DNA from: an uncultured Arthrobacter sp.
GTDB lineage: Bacteria > Actinomycetota > Actinomycetes > Actinomycetales > Micrococcaceae
DNA: 39,999 bases
Reading direction: 5' to 3'
NCBI RefSeq assembly: GCF_902805515.1
Contig: NZ_CADCTE010000103.1
Coordinates: 1-39,999, forward strand
In this document: piece by piece, positions 24,121 to 31,856 of the stretch
Layout of the letters: each line of letters starts with the position of its first letter
How positions within the stretch are numbered: the first letter of the stretch is position 1
Program-made: the position numbers and the translations under genes
The notes under the pieces: model-generated
The model's input: only the letters and a program-made list of their open reading frames with translations
The model's database searches: none
Told to the model about the DNA's origin: nothing

Positions 24121-24888
24121 CTACCCTTCGGCTGCCGCCTGCGCGTGACCATTGCCGTGACCATTGCCGTTCAGCCGGATATCGCCGGTGTTGGCCAGCT
24201 GTTCGGCGACCACCTGGAGCTTTGTATTCGTCGTTGAACTCACGGCCGAGAGCAGCACGAAGGCCTGCGGTGCGCTGATCTTGAAGCGTTCCATCAGGAT
24301 TCCCTTGGCCTGGCCGATCACATCCCGGTTGACGAGGGCCTGATTGAGCTGGCTGATCTCCAGGGCATCGGCGAACGCGACGGCGGCATGGGCGGCGACC
24401 AGCTGCCCGATCTGCTCACTCTCGTCATCAAAAGCGCCAACCTCGGCACCATAGAGATTAAGTGCCCCAAGAGTGTCGCCCTCAACGAACAGCTGGAACG
24501 ACATCATGCTCCGCGCGCCCAGGTCCCAGGCCCGCCGGGCGAACCTGGGCCATCGGGTTTCACTGCCCATGTCGGGCACCCGGACCACTTGTTCTTGATA
24601 GGCAGCATCAAGGCACGGACCCTGACCGGTTTCACTTTGGACTGCGTCTACCCTGCGGGGCAGGTCGCCGGATGCGGCCCGGGACTCCACCGTCCGACGT
24701 GCCCTCACAAGACTGATCGACGCGTGTGCTACCTGGGGGATCAGCCGGATCGCTGCCCGCACGATGTCTTCGAGGACCGCCTCGGTGTCCTGCTCGTTCT
24801 GCATCTCGCGCGCAAGCAGGCTCAGCTGATCGGCGAGATCCCTCATGCCGCGCGGCTGGTCCCCCGCCTGGGAATTCGTCTCAATCAC
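24121..24888 (-). CDS. GAF and ANTAR domain transcription antiterminator-type regulator
   Basis: A 255-residue regulator. A GAF domain covers about residues 20-175 (SISLVRARRTVESRAASGDL, ETGQGPCLDAAY, GARSMMSFQLFVEGDTLGAL). An ANTAR RNA-binding domain covers about 180-235, with RDVIGQAKGILMERF and APQAFVLLSAVSSTTN. ANTAR proteins bind paired hairpins in nascent RNA and prevent termination; the GAF domain would sense a ligand. Start is a GTG after GAGGA. The C-terminal tail NGNGHGNGHA is low complexity and encoded by a 12-bp tandem repeat. It faces the preceding plus-strand gene and lies upstream of the bkd operon's end, without clear functional linkage. Confidence 0.9.
   Translation of the reverse strand: MIETNSQAGDQPRGMRDLADQLSLLAREMQNEQDTEAVLEDIVRAAIRLIPQVAHASISLVRARRTVESRAASGDLPRRVDAVQSETGQGPCLDAAYQEQVVRVPDMGSETRWPRFARRAWDLGARSMMSFQLFVEGDTLGALNLYGAEVGAFDDESEQIGQLVAAHAAVAFADALEISQLNQALVNRDVIGQAKGILMERFKISAPQAFVLLSAVSSTTNTKLQVVAEQLANTGDIRLNGNGHGNGHAQAAAEG
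24145..24168. repeat. 12-bp tandem repeat in the GAF-ANTAR 3' end
   Basis: GTGACCATTGCC occurs twice in a row (24145-24156, 24157-24168), in frame, encoding part of the NGHGNGH tail. Confidence 0.85.
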
Positions 24889-25311
24889 CGTCCGTCCTCA
24901 CGTCACTGCTCCCGTTCTGGTCATCTGCCGGCGCCGACCGGTCCCCACGTCTCCGCCCGTTGCGCAGTCGATCGTAGGACGATCCCCGGCGCACTGGTTC
25001 CTGCGACGTTGGACAGTGGAATCCGGGTGGAGTGGAGCCACCCGGTGCGCCGCCCGCGCCCGCTCCGTGCGGAGCACGCACCCCAGCGAAGACGGGGCCG
25101 GTGTCCAACCGGTGCCCTCTGCTGGTTTCCCGACTCTACTCCCCGCCGTCAACCCGGCGGCCTGAAATGCCGCTGTTTTTCCGTGGATTTCGGGCAGCGG
25201 CAGGAGCCTACGCCCACCGATCCCGCGCTGAACGATGCAGGGGCCGCGCCGGGTCCCGCGGCAAAACCATTCCGGCGCCCAGGCCTCCCGGCGGGGGTAC
25301 GGCGTCGGCCG
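24889..25311. other. 423-bp intergenic region
   Basis: No gene is supported between the GAF-ANTAR gene and bkdC, both minus strand. Two structures stand out. The first is a 15-bp dyad GATCGT-AGG-ACGATC (24970-24984), which reads on the minus strand with TACGAT as a possible -10 about 90 bp before the GAF-ANTAR start. The second is the stem-loop at 25168-25202 that could end bkd transcription. Other ORFs in the region are antisense extensions and are rejected. Confidence 0.6.
25168..25202 (-). terminator. possible terminator of the bkd operon
   Basis: TGCCGCTG (25168-25175) and CAGCGGCA (25195-25202) form a perfect 8-bp stem with a 19-base loop, about 110 bp past the bkdC stop. On the minus strand the 3' arm is followed by TTTCAGG, a very short T-run. 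The large loop makes this a weak call. Confidence 0.35.
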
Positions 25312-26811
25312 TCACACCATCGTGAGGACCATCCCCGGGTCGGCCAGGATGGCGCCGATGTCGGCGAGGAACCGCGAACCCTGCTCGCCGTCGACCAACC
25401 GGTGGTCGAAGGAGAGGCTGAGGGTCATGACCGACCGCAGTGCGATCTGCCCCTGGTACTCCCAGGGCATGCGGCGGACGGCGCCCATGGCAAGGATCGC
25501 TGCCTCCCCGGGGTTGAGGATCGGCGTTCCGGCGTCGATGCCGAAGACACCGATGTTCGTAATGGAGATGGTGCCGCCCGAAAGATCCGCAGGACCCGTC
25601 TTTCCGGCGCGCGCCCGCTCGGTGAGGCCTGTCAGCGCTCCGGCCAGTTCCAGCAGGCTGAGCTCCTGGGCGTCCTTGATATTGGGCACCAGCAGTCCCC
25701 GTGGTGTTGCGGCGGCGATGCCGAGGTTCACATAGTTGAACTGCACGATGTCCCCGGCGGCTTCGTCCCAGCGGGAGTTGAGCGTCGGGTTGCGCTGCAG
25801 GGCGATGCACAGGGCCTTTGCGACGATCGTCAGCGGCGTGATCCGCACGCCCGCAAAGGCCCTGGATTCCTTGACCCGGCCGATGAGTTCCATGGTGGGC
25901 GTGACGTCGATGGTCAGGAACTCGGTCACATGCGGCGCGGTGAAGGCGCTGGCCACCATGGCCGCCGCCGTGTGCTTGCGCATCCCCTTGATCGGTGTGC
26001 GCGTCTCCCGGGCGGTGTCCTGCGCTCCGGCCGGTGTGATGGTGGCCGGTGAGGGGATGACCGATGCTGGTGCGACGCTGCCGCCCGCGCCGTCGGAGGC
26101 GGAAGTCTGCTGCGCGGCTGCCAGGACGTCGTCTCGGGTGATCAGCCCGCCGGGTCCGGTGCCCGGAACCCCCTCGAGACCGATGCCGAGATCACGGGCC
26201 AGCTTCCGCACCGGAGGAGTCGAGCGCGGACGCTCACCGCTGATCGTTCGGACCGGGGTGGCGGGGGGACCGGCGGATTCGAGGGCAGCAAGCGCGGGAG
26301 CGGCCTCGACTGCGGGGCGGGCCGGAACGGCAGGAACGGCCTCAATCATTGGTGCGGATCCGGCCCTTTCAGCCAACCCGGGAAGGGCGGACCCTCCGGC
26401 AGGATTCGCGCCACCGGAAAGCTGGGACGCGAAGCGCCGGGCACGCCGTTCGGGCCGCCCGCCCTTCTCGACAGCGGCACCGTATCCCACAAGGTTCGGC
26501 TCACGTTTGGCGGGGGCTCCGGTGTCCCCTCCGGATGCTGCGCTGCCGGTGGACGGCGGCGCTCCGGCGGGCCCGGCCACCTCGAAGGACACCAGCGGCG
26601 CGCCGACCTCGACGACGGTGCCGGGCTGTTCGTGAAGCTCGGCGATGACGCCTGCGTAGGGCGATGGCAGTTCGACGACGGCCTTCGCGGTCTCCACATC
26701 GGCGATGATCTGGTTCAGCTCGACGGTGTCCCCCACCGCCACATGCCAGTTGACGATTTCAGATTCCGTGAGGCCTTCGCCCAGGTCCGGAAGCCGGAAC
26801 TCCTTGATCAC
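25312..26811 (-). CDS. bkdC: branched-chain 2-oxoacid dehydrogenase E2 (dihydrolipoamide acyltransferase)
   Basis: E2 core enzyme of the branched-chain 2-oxoacid dehydrogenase complex (499 aa from the GTG at 26811). A lipoyl domain (1-80: FRLPDLGEGLTESEIVNW; lipoyl Lys43 in VETAKAVVE) is followed by an Ala/Pro linker. The peripheral subunit-binding domain is PPVRKLARDLGIGL...GTGPGGLITRDDVLAA. The catalytic domain has DHRLVDGEQG (His470, Asp474). It transfers acyl groups from lipoate to CoA. A GTG at 26820 overlapping the bkdB stop (TAGTG) is an alternative start that adds three residues. No E3 gene is in the window. Specificity for branched chains is inferred from the adjacent leucine operon and the Lrp-like regulator. 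Confidence 0.92.
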   Translation of the reverse strand: MIKEFRLPDLGEGLTESEIVNWHVAVGDTVELNQIIADVETAKAVVELPSPYAGVIAELHEQPGTVVEVGAPLVSFEVAGPAGAPPSTGSAASGGDTGAPAKREPNLVGYGAAVEKGGRPERRARRFASQLSGGANPAGGSALPGLAERAGSAPMIEAVPAVPARPAVEAAPALAALESAGPPATPVRTISGERPRSTPPVRKLARDLGIGLEGVPGTGPGGLITRDDVLAAAQQTSASDGAGGSVAPASVIPSPATITPAGAQDTARETRTPIKGMRKHTAAAMVASAFTAPHVTEFLTIDVTPTMELIGRVKESRAFAGVRITPLTIVAKALCIALQRNPTLNSRWDEAAGDIVQFNYVNLGIAAATPRGLLVPNIKDAQELSLLELAGALTGLTERARAGKTGPADLSGGTISITNIGVFGIDAGTPILNPGEAAILAMGAVRRMPWEYQGQIALRSVMTLSLSFDHRLVDGEQGSRFLADIGAILADPGMVLTMV

Positions 26812-26819
26812 GCCTGCCA

Positions 26820-27827
26820 CTACCTTTCGAGTCCGCTCAGTGAATTGGGCCGGCCGAGCACGCGGTCGACGCCGTCGAGGATGCGGTCGAGGTCCGGCAG
26901 ATGGTGGAATTCGAGCTTGGAGTACGGATAGGGGATGTCGAATCCCGTGACCCGGACCGGCGCGTGCTCGAGGTGGTAGAAGCACCGCTCGGTGATGCTC
27001 GCGGCGATCTCGGCTCCGAGTCCGCCGGACTGCGCGGCCTCGTGGGTGATGACGAGACGCCCGGTCTTCCGCACTGAGGCTTCGACGGTCTCGAAGTCGA
27101 TGGGTGCCAGCGAGCGCAGGTCGATGACCTCCACCGAGACGCCGTCGTCGCCGGCGGCCACCGCGGCGTCGCGCGCGGTGGGAACCAGCGGCCCGTAGGT
27201 CACCAGCGTGACGTCGGAGCCCTCGGTGACGACGCGCGCCTTCTCCATGCTTGAGGCCGCCGGGTCAGAGCCCTCGTCGACCTCGCCCTTGACGTGGTAG
27301 CGGCGCTTGGGCTCGAAGTACAGCACGGGGTCATCGGAGCTGATGGCCTGCTGGATCATCGTGTAGGCGTCCTGCGGGTTCGATGGGCTGATCACGCGCA
27401 GGCCGGAGGTGTGGGTGAAGTACGCCTCGGGTGATTCCGAGTGGTGCTCCGGGGACCCGATGCCGCCGCCGAAGGGAACCCGGATGGTGATCGGCATCTT
27501 CACCGCGCCCTGGGTACGGTAGTGGATCTTCGCGACCTGGCACACGATCTGGTCGAACGCCGGGTAGATGAAGCCGTCGAACTGGATCTCGACGACGGGC
27601 CGGTAGCCGCGGTAGGCCATGCCGACGGCGGTGCCCATGATCCCGGCCTCGGCGAGCGGAGTGTCAAGGACCCGGTGGGCGCCGAAATCCTTCTGCAGCC
27701 CGTCGGTGATGCGGAAGACACCGCCCAGCTTGCCGATGTCCTCGCCCATGAGGATCACCTTGGGATCGTTGTCCATGGCCCGGCGCAGGCCCGCGTTGAT
27801 CGCGCGGCCGAAGGTAAGAGTGGACAT
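26820..27827 (-). CDS. bkdB: branched-chain 2-oxoacid dehydrogenase E1 beta subunit
   Basis: E1 beta (335 aa), with the pyrimidine-binding domain (TFGRAINAGLRRAMDNDPKV, MGEDIGKLGGVFRIT, DTPLAEAGIMGTAVGMA, and GYRPVVEIQFDGFIYPA). The C-terminal transketolase domain has VTLVTYGPLV and HEAAQSGGLGAEIAASI. It pairs with E1 alpha to decarboxylate branched-chain 2-oxoacids with thiamine diphosphate and pass the acyl group to E2 lipoate. The start overlaps the bkdA stop as TGATG with GGGAG upstream, and its stop overlaps or abuts bkdC. This tight packing supports equal production of the subunits. Confidence 0.94.
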   Translation of the reverse strand: MSTLTFGRAINAGLRRAMDNDPKVILMGEDIGKLGGVFRITDGLQKDFGAHRVLDTPLAEAGIMGTAVGMAYRGYRPVVEIQFDGFIYPAFDQIVCQVAKIHYRTQGAVKMPITIRVPFGGGIGSPEHHSESPEAYFTHTSGLRVISPSNPQDAYTMIQQAISSDDPVLYFEPKRRYHVKGEVDEGSDPAASSMEKARVVTEGSDVTLVTYGPLVPTARDAAVAAGDDGVSVEVIDLRSLAPIDFETVEASVRKTGRLVITHEAAQSGGLGAEIAASITERCFYHLEHAPVRVTGFDIPYPYSKLEFHHLPDLDRILDGVDRVLGRPNSLSGLER

Positions 27828-28966
27828 CAGGAGCTCCCGTCGGAGGATGCGCTGTCGGCAAAGGATGAAAGGTACCGCTCGTAGTGGTCCTGCTGGCGGT
27901 CGAGCCAGGAATTTGGGGTGCTGTAGACGTGCTTGAACACGTCCGACGGTGCCGGCTCGGGCATGCCCAGGCAGCCGGCGCGCAGCTCGGCGGCGACGGC
28001 GTCGGCCTTGGCCTTCACGGCGGCGGTGAAGGCCTCGTCGAACAGGCCCAGCGAGTCGAGGTGCGCCTCGAGGCGCTTCAGCGGGTCCTTCGCCGCCCAG
28101 TCCTCGAGCTCGTTGGCGTCACGGTACCGGGTAGGGTCGTCCGCGGTGGTGTGCGGGCCCATCCGGTAGGTGACCGCCTCGATGAAGGTCGGGCCGCCGC
28201 CGGAGCGTGCCCGGGCGAGGGCCTGACGGGTGACGGCGAGGCAGGCGAGCACGTCGTTGCCGTCAACCCGCACGGACGGGATGCCGAAACCGGGGGCGCG
28301 GTTGGCAATCGGCACGTGGGCCTGGAGCCCGACCGGCTCGGAGATGGCCCAGTGGTTGTTCTGGCAGAAGAAGATAACCGGGGCCTGGAAACTCGCTGCG
28401 AAGACCATCGCCTCGTTGACGTCGCCCTGGCTGGTGGCGCCGTCGCCGAAGTAGGTGACCGCCACGGCGTCGTCGCCGTCGTTGAGGATGCCCATCGCGT
28501 AGCCGGTGGCGTGGAGGGCCTGCGCTCCGATGATGACCTGGGGCGTGGCCATATTGATGGCGTAGGGGTCCCAGCCGGAGGAGGCGTTGCCCCGCCAGAC
28601 GCGCAGGATGTCGGTGAGGTCCACTCCCCTGCAATAGGCGACGGCGTTCTCGCGGTAGCTCGAGAAGACGAAGTCATCGCTGCGCAGCGCGCGGCCCGAG
28701 CCGATTTGCGCCGCCTCCTGGCCGAGCAGCGGAGGCCACAGTGCCAGTTCTCCCTGGCGCTGGAGCGCCGTGGCCTCGGAGTCGATCCTGCGGACGACGA
28801 CCATGTCCTCGTACAGGCCCTGCAGCGCGGCGCCGTCAATGTCGGCGACGAGCGCGTCGTAGGCCGGTTCCGGAACGCGGACGCCGTCGGCGGTGATCAG
28901 CTGGATGAGTCCGGAGCCTGGCTCCCCCGGGCCACCGGGAACGGATTCGATGTTTTTTAGGGCCAC
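27827..28966 (-). CDS. bkdA: branched-chain 2-oxoacid dehydrogenase E1 alpha subunit
   Basis: E1 alpha (379 aa). The thiamine-diphosphate/Mg2+ motif is intact: GDGATSQGDVNEAMVF (GDG at 174-176) through FFCQNN (203-204). Other family marks are MVVVRRIDSEATALQRQGE, SSYRENAVAYCRGVD, and the phosphorylation-loop region YRMGPHTTADDPTRYR. The start is a GTG (VALKNIESV) with GAAGG upstream. It is the first gene of the bkdABC operon. Upstream lie a TTGTGC-N17-TAGTGT promoter, a CRP/GlxR-type site and an Lrp-type dyad. Branched-chain rather than pyruvate specificity is inferred from context and from the syntenic M. tuberculosis bkdA (Rv2497c). Confidence 0.94.
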   Translation of the reverse strand: MALKNIESVPGGPGEPGSGLIQLITADGVRVPEPAYDALVADIDGAALQGLYEDMVVVRRIDSEATALQRQGELALWPPLLGQEAAQIGSGRALRSDDFVFSSYRENAVAYCRGVDLTDILRVWRGNASSGWDPYAINMATPQVIIGAQALHATGYAMGILNDGDDAVAVTYFGDGATSQGDVNEAMVFAASFQAPVIFFCQNNHWAISEPVGLQAHVPIANRAPGFGIPSVRVDGNDVLACLAVTRQALARARSGGGPTFIEAVTYRMGPHTTADDPTRYRDANELEDWAAKDPLKRLEAHLDSLGLFDEAFTAAVKAKADAVAAELRAGCLGMPEPAPSDVFKHVYSTPNSWLDRQQDHYERYLSSFADSASSDGSS

Positions 28967-29054
28967 AATTGCACTTCGCCTTCACTGTCAGGCCGGTCCG
29001 TCCGCGGCGCCGCAGCACCTCCAGGACACCCCGGGCGCCATTACCCGAAGTACC

Positions 29055-29070
29055 TGTGACACTACTCACA
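29055..29070. promoter_or_regulatory. perfect CRP/GlxR-type binding site in front of bkd
   Basis: TGTGA-CACTAC-TCACA is an exact match to the TGTGA-N6-TCACA consensus of actinobacterial CRP/GlxR regulators. It lies in the bkdA/Lrp divergent region and overlaps the proposed bkd -10, which would make it repressive for bkd if that promoter is right. Its centre is about 92 bp before the Lrp start. Confidence 0.65.
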
Positions 29071-29087
29071 CACCACACGTGGCACAA
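29059..29087 (-). promoter_or_regulatory. candidate bkd promoter
   Basis: On the minus strand TTGTGC (29087-29082) and TAGTGT (29064-29059) are separated by exactly 17 bp. The leader to the bkdA GTG would be about 85 nt. The -10 lies inside a CRP/GlxR-type site. Confidence 0.45.
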
Positions 29088-29104
29088 CCGAAATGTTATT
29101 CACT

Positions 29105-29117
29105 GAGCATTATGCTC
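29105..29117. promoter_or_regulatory. perfect dyad GAGCAT-T-ATGCTC, candidate Lrp-type operator
   Basis: A 13-bp perfect inverted repeat in an AT-rich patch of the bkd/Lrp divergent region, 38 bp before the Lrp start and upstream of the bkd -35. The size and AT-rich context suit Lrp/AsnC binding. The assignment is from position only. Confidence 0.5.
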
Positions 29118-29140
29118 TATTCCGCGCGGTCCGGGCGTGT

Positions 29141-29146
29141 TAGCGT
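29141..29146 (+). promoter_or_regulatory. possible -10 of a leaderless Lrp transcript
   Basis: TAGCGT (TANNNT) ends 8 bases before the ATG at 29155 and no Shine-Dalgarno sequence is present, so transcription may start at or within two bases of the start codon. No strong -35 is visible. Confidence 0.4.
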
Positions 29147-29154
29147 TGCGCAGT

Positions 29155-29631
29155 ATGCAACCCCTTGATGGCACCGATCTCCGCCTGCTCCTCGCGATGG
29201 CCAAGGACCCCCGGAGGACCGTCGTCGCCCTTGCCGAAAAACTCGGCCTCTCCCGCAATACGGTGCAGGCACGCATGACCCGGCTCGAGCAGAAATCGGT
29301 CTTCCTTCCCTTCGAACGGCGCATCAATCCCGCCGCCCTGGGCTATCCCTTGATGGCATTCATCCACGTCCACGTCCAGCAGCAGAAGCTTGCGGAAATC
29401 ACGGCCCGGATCAGCGAGATCCCGGAGGTGATCGAGGCGTACGGCCTCAGCGGGCAGGCCGACATCCTCGTGCGCGTCGTCTCGGCGGACGCCGAGGACC
29501 TGTTCCGGGTGAACGGGAAGATCCTCGCCTGCGACGGCGTCGAACGCTGCGACACGTCCCTGGCGATGGGTGAGCTCGTTCCCTTCCGGGTCGAGCCCCT
29601 GCTGCACCGCGGGCCGCGGCCGCCGTCCTGA
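29155..29631 (+). CDS. Lrp/AsnC family transcriptional regulator (bkd-associated)
   Basis: A 158-residue Lrp/AsnC protein. The N-terminal winged helix-turn-helix has GTDLRLLLAMAKDPRRTVVA and LGLSRNTVQARMTRLEQ. A C-terminal RAM ligand-binding domain follows, with PLMAFIHVHVQQQKLAEI, EVIEAYGLSGQADILVRVV and LAMGELVPFRVEPL. It is divergent from bkdA with a perfect dyad between, so it probably controls the bkd operon in response to a branched-chain amino acid or oxoacid, as BkdR-type Lrp proteins do elsewhere. Start at the ATG at 29155; a TTG/GTG extension upstream would run into promoter sequence. Confidence 0.92.
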   Translation: MQPLDGTDLRLLLAMAKDPRRTVVALAEKLGLSRNTVQARMTRLEQKSVFLPFERRINPAALGYPLMAFIHVHVQQQKLAEITARISEIPEVIEAYGLSGQADILVRVVSADAEDLFRVNGKILACDGVERCDTSLAMGELVPFRVEPLLHRGPRPPS

Positions 29632-29813
29632 CCGGCGCCCGCAGCGGCTACGTCCGGCACGTCGGAGGGCCCCTACCGCGGCCGGCCCCGGCGGGCACAC
29701 TTCTCTTTCCCCTTTTGGTTGATCCCGGCCGGGGCTAGGGTCGAAACACCGCCGGGTACCCCGGCGGAACAGCGCACAGCACAGGTGCAACCACGCCTGC
29801 GAAGGAGTAGACC

Positions 29814-30086
29814 ATGGCCCCCGAATCAGAAGACCCCTCAAGCCCGGTCCGTGACGGACTCACTGAACCAACCACACCCCTGACCCGCGAACGGACCGAG
29901 CAGACGGCCCCGGGCGACGATGCGGATGGCTCCGCCAACCTCGACTTCAACTTCAGCGGCGCCGATAAGTCCGGCGAGCCCGAGGAGGCTCCGGGGCTCA
30001 ACGTCGCGGCCGGCCCCGCCGAGGAGGAGGACCGCGAGAAAACCGACGAGCGGGAACTGACGACGGACATCAGCCCCAGCGACTAG
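29814..30086 (+). CDS. small acidic, disordered hypothetical protein
   Basis: A 90-residue protein, strongly acidic and rich in Pro, Ser, Thr, Glu and Asp. It includes LDFNFSGADKSGEPEEAPGL and AEEEDREKTDERELTTDISP. No hydrophobic core, signal peptide or membrane segment is visible, so it is probably intrinsically disordered. The ATG is preceded by GAAGGAG at 7 bases, an excellent ribosome-binding site, and a strong terminator follows at 30147. That argues for a real, well-translated gene. I do not recognise a family. Confidence 0.65.
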   Translation: MAPESEDPSSPVRDGLTEPTTPLTRERTEQTAPGDDADGSANLDFNFSGADKSGEPEEAPGLNVAAGPAEEEDREKTDERELTTDISPSD

Positions 30087-30146
30087 CGCGGAATCGCCAC
30101 GGCATGGCACGGCACGGCAGGGACCGGCCGTTCCCGCCCGGACACT

Positions 30147-30184
30147 GAAGGGCCGCAGCACCCCCAGGGGTGCTGCGGCCCTTC
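30147..30184. terminator. strong hairpin terminator between convergent genes
   Basis: A perfect 18-bp inverted repeat: GAAGGGCCGCAGCACCCC pairs with its reverse complement across a 2-base centre, so a few central pairs must open. It lies between the acidic-protein gene (ends 30086) and the symporter gene (ends 30219). It can serve both strands. There is no T-run, which is usual in high-GC actinobacteria. Confidence 0.8.
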
Positions 30185-30218
30185 GTCGATGCGGGTCGGG
30201 AAGGTTGGTTCCCGTGCC

Positions 30219-31856
30219 CTAGTGGTCGACCGCCTTTTCGGCGCCCACACCGGTGAGCGAGCGGACCTCCATCTCCGCCTGGACGAGGGGATCCTCGGTC
30301 CGCTTGGACAGCGTGGTCCCCAGCCAGCCGAGGAAGAAGGCCAGCGGGATCGACACGATGCCGGGGTTGTTAAGCGGGAAGATCGAGAAATCCGCCCCCT
30401 TGATCATCGACGTCTCGCCGCCGGAGACGACCGGTGACAGCGCGATCAGCAGGATCGCCGAGCCCAGGCCGCCGTACATGCTCCACATGGCGCCCTGGGT
30501 GTTGAACTTCCGCCAGAACAGCGAGTAGAGGATGGTCGGCAGGTTGGCACTCGCCGCGACGGCGAAGGCCAGGGCCACCAGGAACGCGACGTTCTGGCCC
30601 GAGGCACCGATGCCGCCCAGGATGGAGAGCAGGCCGATGACGACGACGGTGCGCCGTGCGACCTTGACCTCGCCGTCCGGATCGACCTTGCCGCGGCGGA
30701 TGACGTTCGCGTAGATGTCGTGGGCGAACGAGGCCGCCGCGGTGATGGTCAGGCCTGCCACCACGGCGAGGATCGTGGCGAACGCGACGGCCGAGATCAG
30801 CCCCAGCAGCAGCGGGCCGCCGAGCTCGAAGGCGAGCAGCGGGGCCGCAGAGTTGACCGCACCCGGTGCCGCAAGAATGCGTTCGGCACCGATGAGGGCG
30901 CTGGCGCCGTAGCCGAGCACGAGGGTGAACAGGTAGAACGCGCCGATGAGCCAGATGGCCCAGACCACCGAGCGGCGGGCCTCCTTGGCCGTGGGCACGG
31001 TGTAGAAGCGCATCAGCACGTGCGGCAGGGCCGCGGTGCCGAACACGAGGGCGAGCGCCAGCGAAATGAAGTCGAGTCGAGTGGTGCCGGTCATGCCGTA
31101 CTGCAGGCCGGGGCTGGTGATCGCCGCGTTGCCCGAGGTTTCGATGGCCGCGCCGAGCAGGGTGGAGAAGTTGAACCCGTGGAGCGCGAGGACCCACACG
31201 GTCATGATGAACGCGCCCGTGATCAGGAGGAAGGCCTTGATGATCTGCACCCAGGTGGTGCCCTTCATGCCGCCGATCAGGACGTAGATGATCATGAGGA
31301 TGCCGACGACGGCGATCACCAGTGACTGGCCGACGCGGTCGTCGATGCCCAGCAGCAGGGAGACGAGGCCGCCGGCGCCGGCCATCTGGGCCAGCAGGTA
31401 GAAGAAGCACACAGCGAGCGTGGTGATGGCCGCCGCGATGCGGACCGGTCGCTGCTGCAGGCGGAAGGAGAGGACGTCGGCCATGGTGAACTTGCCGGTG
31501 TTGCGCAGCAGTTCCGCAACGAGCAGCAGGGCCACGAGCCAGGCGACGAGGAAGCCGATGGAGTAGAGGAACCCGTCATAGCCGTTGATGGCGATGGCGC
31601 CGACAATGCCCAGGAAGGAGGCTGCGGAGAGGTAGTCTCCCGCGATTGCCGTCCCGTTCTGCGGGCCGGTGAAGGAGCGGCCGGCGGCGTAGTAGTCGGC
31701 CGCGGTCTTGTTGTTGCGGCTGGCCCGCAGCACGATCACCAGGGTGATCGCGACGAACAGGCCGAAGATCGTGATGTTCAGCCAGGGCTCGCCGACGCGG
31801 GTCGACTCGGTGGTCTGCAGGGGCAGGAACGGACCTGCGGTGAGGGGGCTGATCAT
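30219..31856 (-). CDS. actP: sodium:solute symporter, cation/acetate symporter type
   Basis: A 545-residue sodium:solute symporter family (SSS) protein with about 13 membrane segments. The family core is present: TAADYYAAGRSFTGPQNGTA, IAGDYLSAASFLGIVGAIA, VADVLSFRLQQRPVR-type segment, GGMKGTTWVQIIKAFLL and ALPHVLMRFYTVPTAKEARR. The last hallmark matches ActP/MctC acetate and short monocarboxylate carriers. Transport would be driven by Na+ or H+. It overlaps the DUF485 gene by 4 bp (ATGA), and the two are typically co-transcribed. A CRP/GlxR-type site lies ahead of the operon. Acetate, pyruvate or propionate are possible substrates. Confidence 0.9.
   Translation of the reverse strand: MISPLTAGPFLPLQTTESTRVGEPWLNITIFGLFVAITLVIVLRASRNNKTAADYYAAGRSFTGPQNGTAIAGDYLSAASFLGIVGAIAINGYDGFLYSIGFLVAWLVALLLVAELLRNTGKFTMADVLSFRLQQRPVRIAAAITTLAVCFFYLLAQMAGAGGLVSLLLGIDDRVGQSLVIAVVGILMIIYVLIGGMKGTTWVQIIKAFLLITGAFIMTVWVLALHGFNFSTLLGAAIETSGNAAITSPGLQYGMTGTTRLDFISLALALVFGTAALPHVLMRFYTVPTAKEARRSVVWAIWLIGAFYLFTLVLGYGASALIGAERILAAPGAVNSAAPLLAFELGGPLLLGLISAVAFATILAVVAGLTITAAASFAHDIYANVIRRGKVDPDGEVKVARRTVVVIGLLSILGGIGASGQNVAFLVALAFAVAASANLPTILYSLFWRKFNTQGAMWSMYGGLGSAILLIALSPVVSGGETSMIKGADFSIFPLNNPGIVSIPLAFFLGWLGTTLSKRTEDPLVQAEMEVRSLTGVGAEKAVDH

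Noticed and set aside
24388..26052. 554-codon open frame on the plus strand
   Set aside because: Antisense to GAF-ANTAR and bkdC across a gap; composition is shadow-like.
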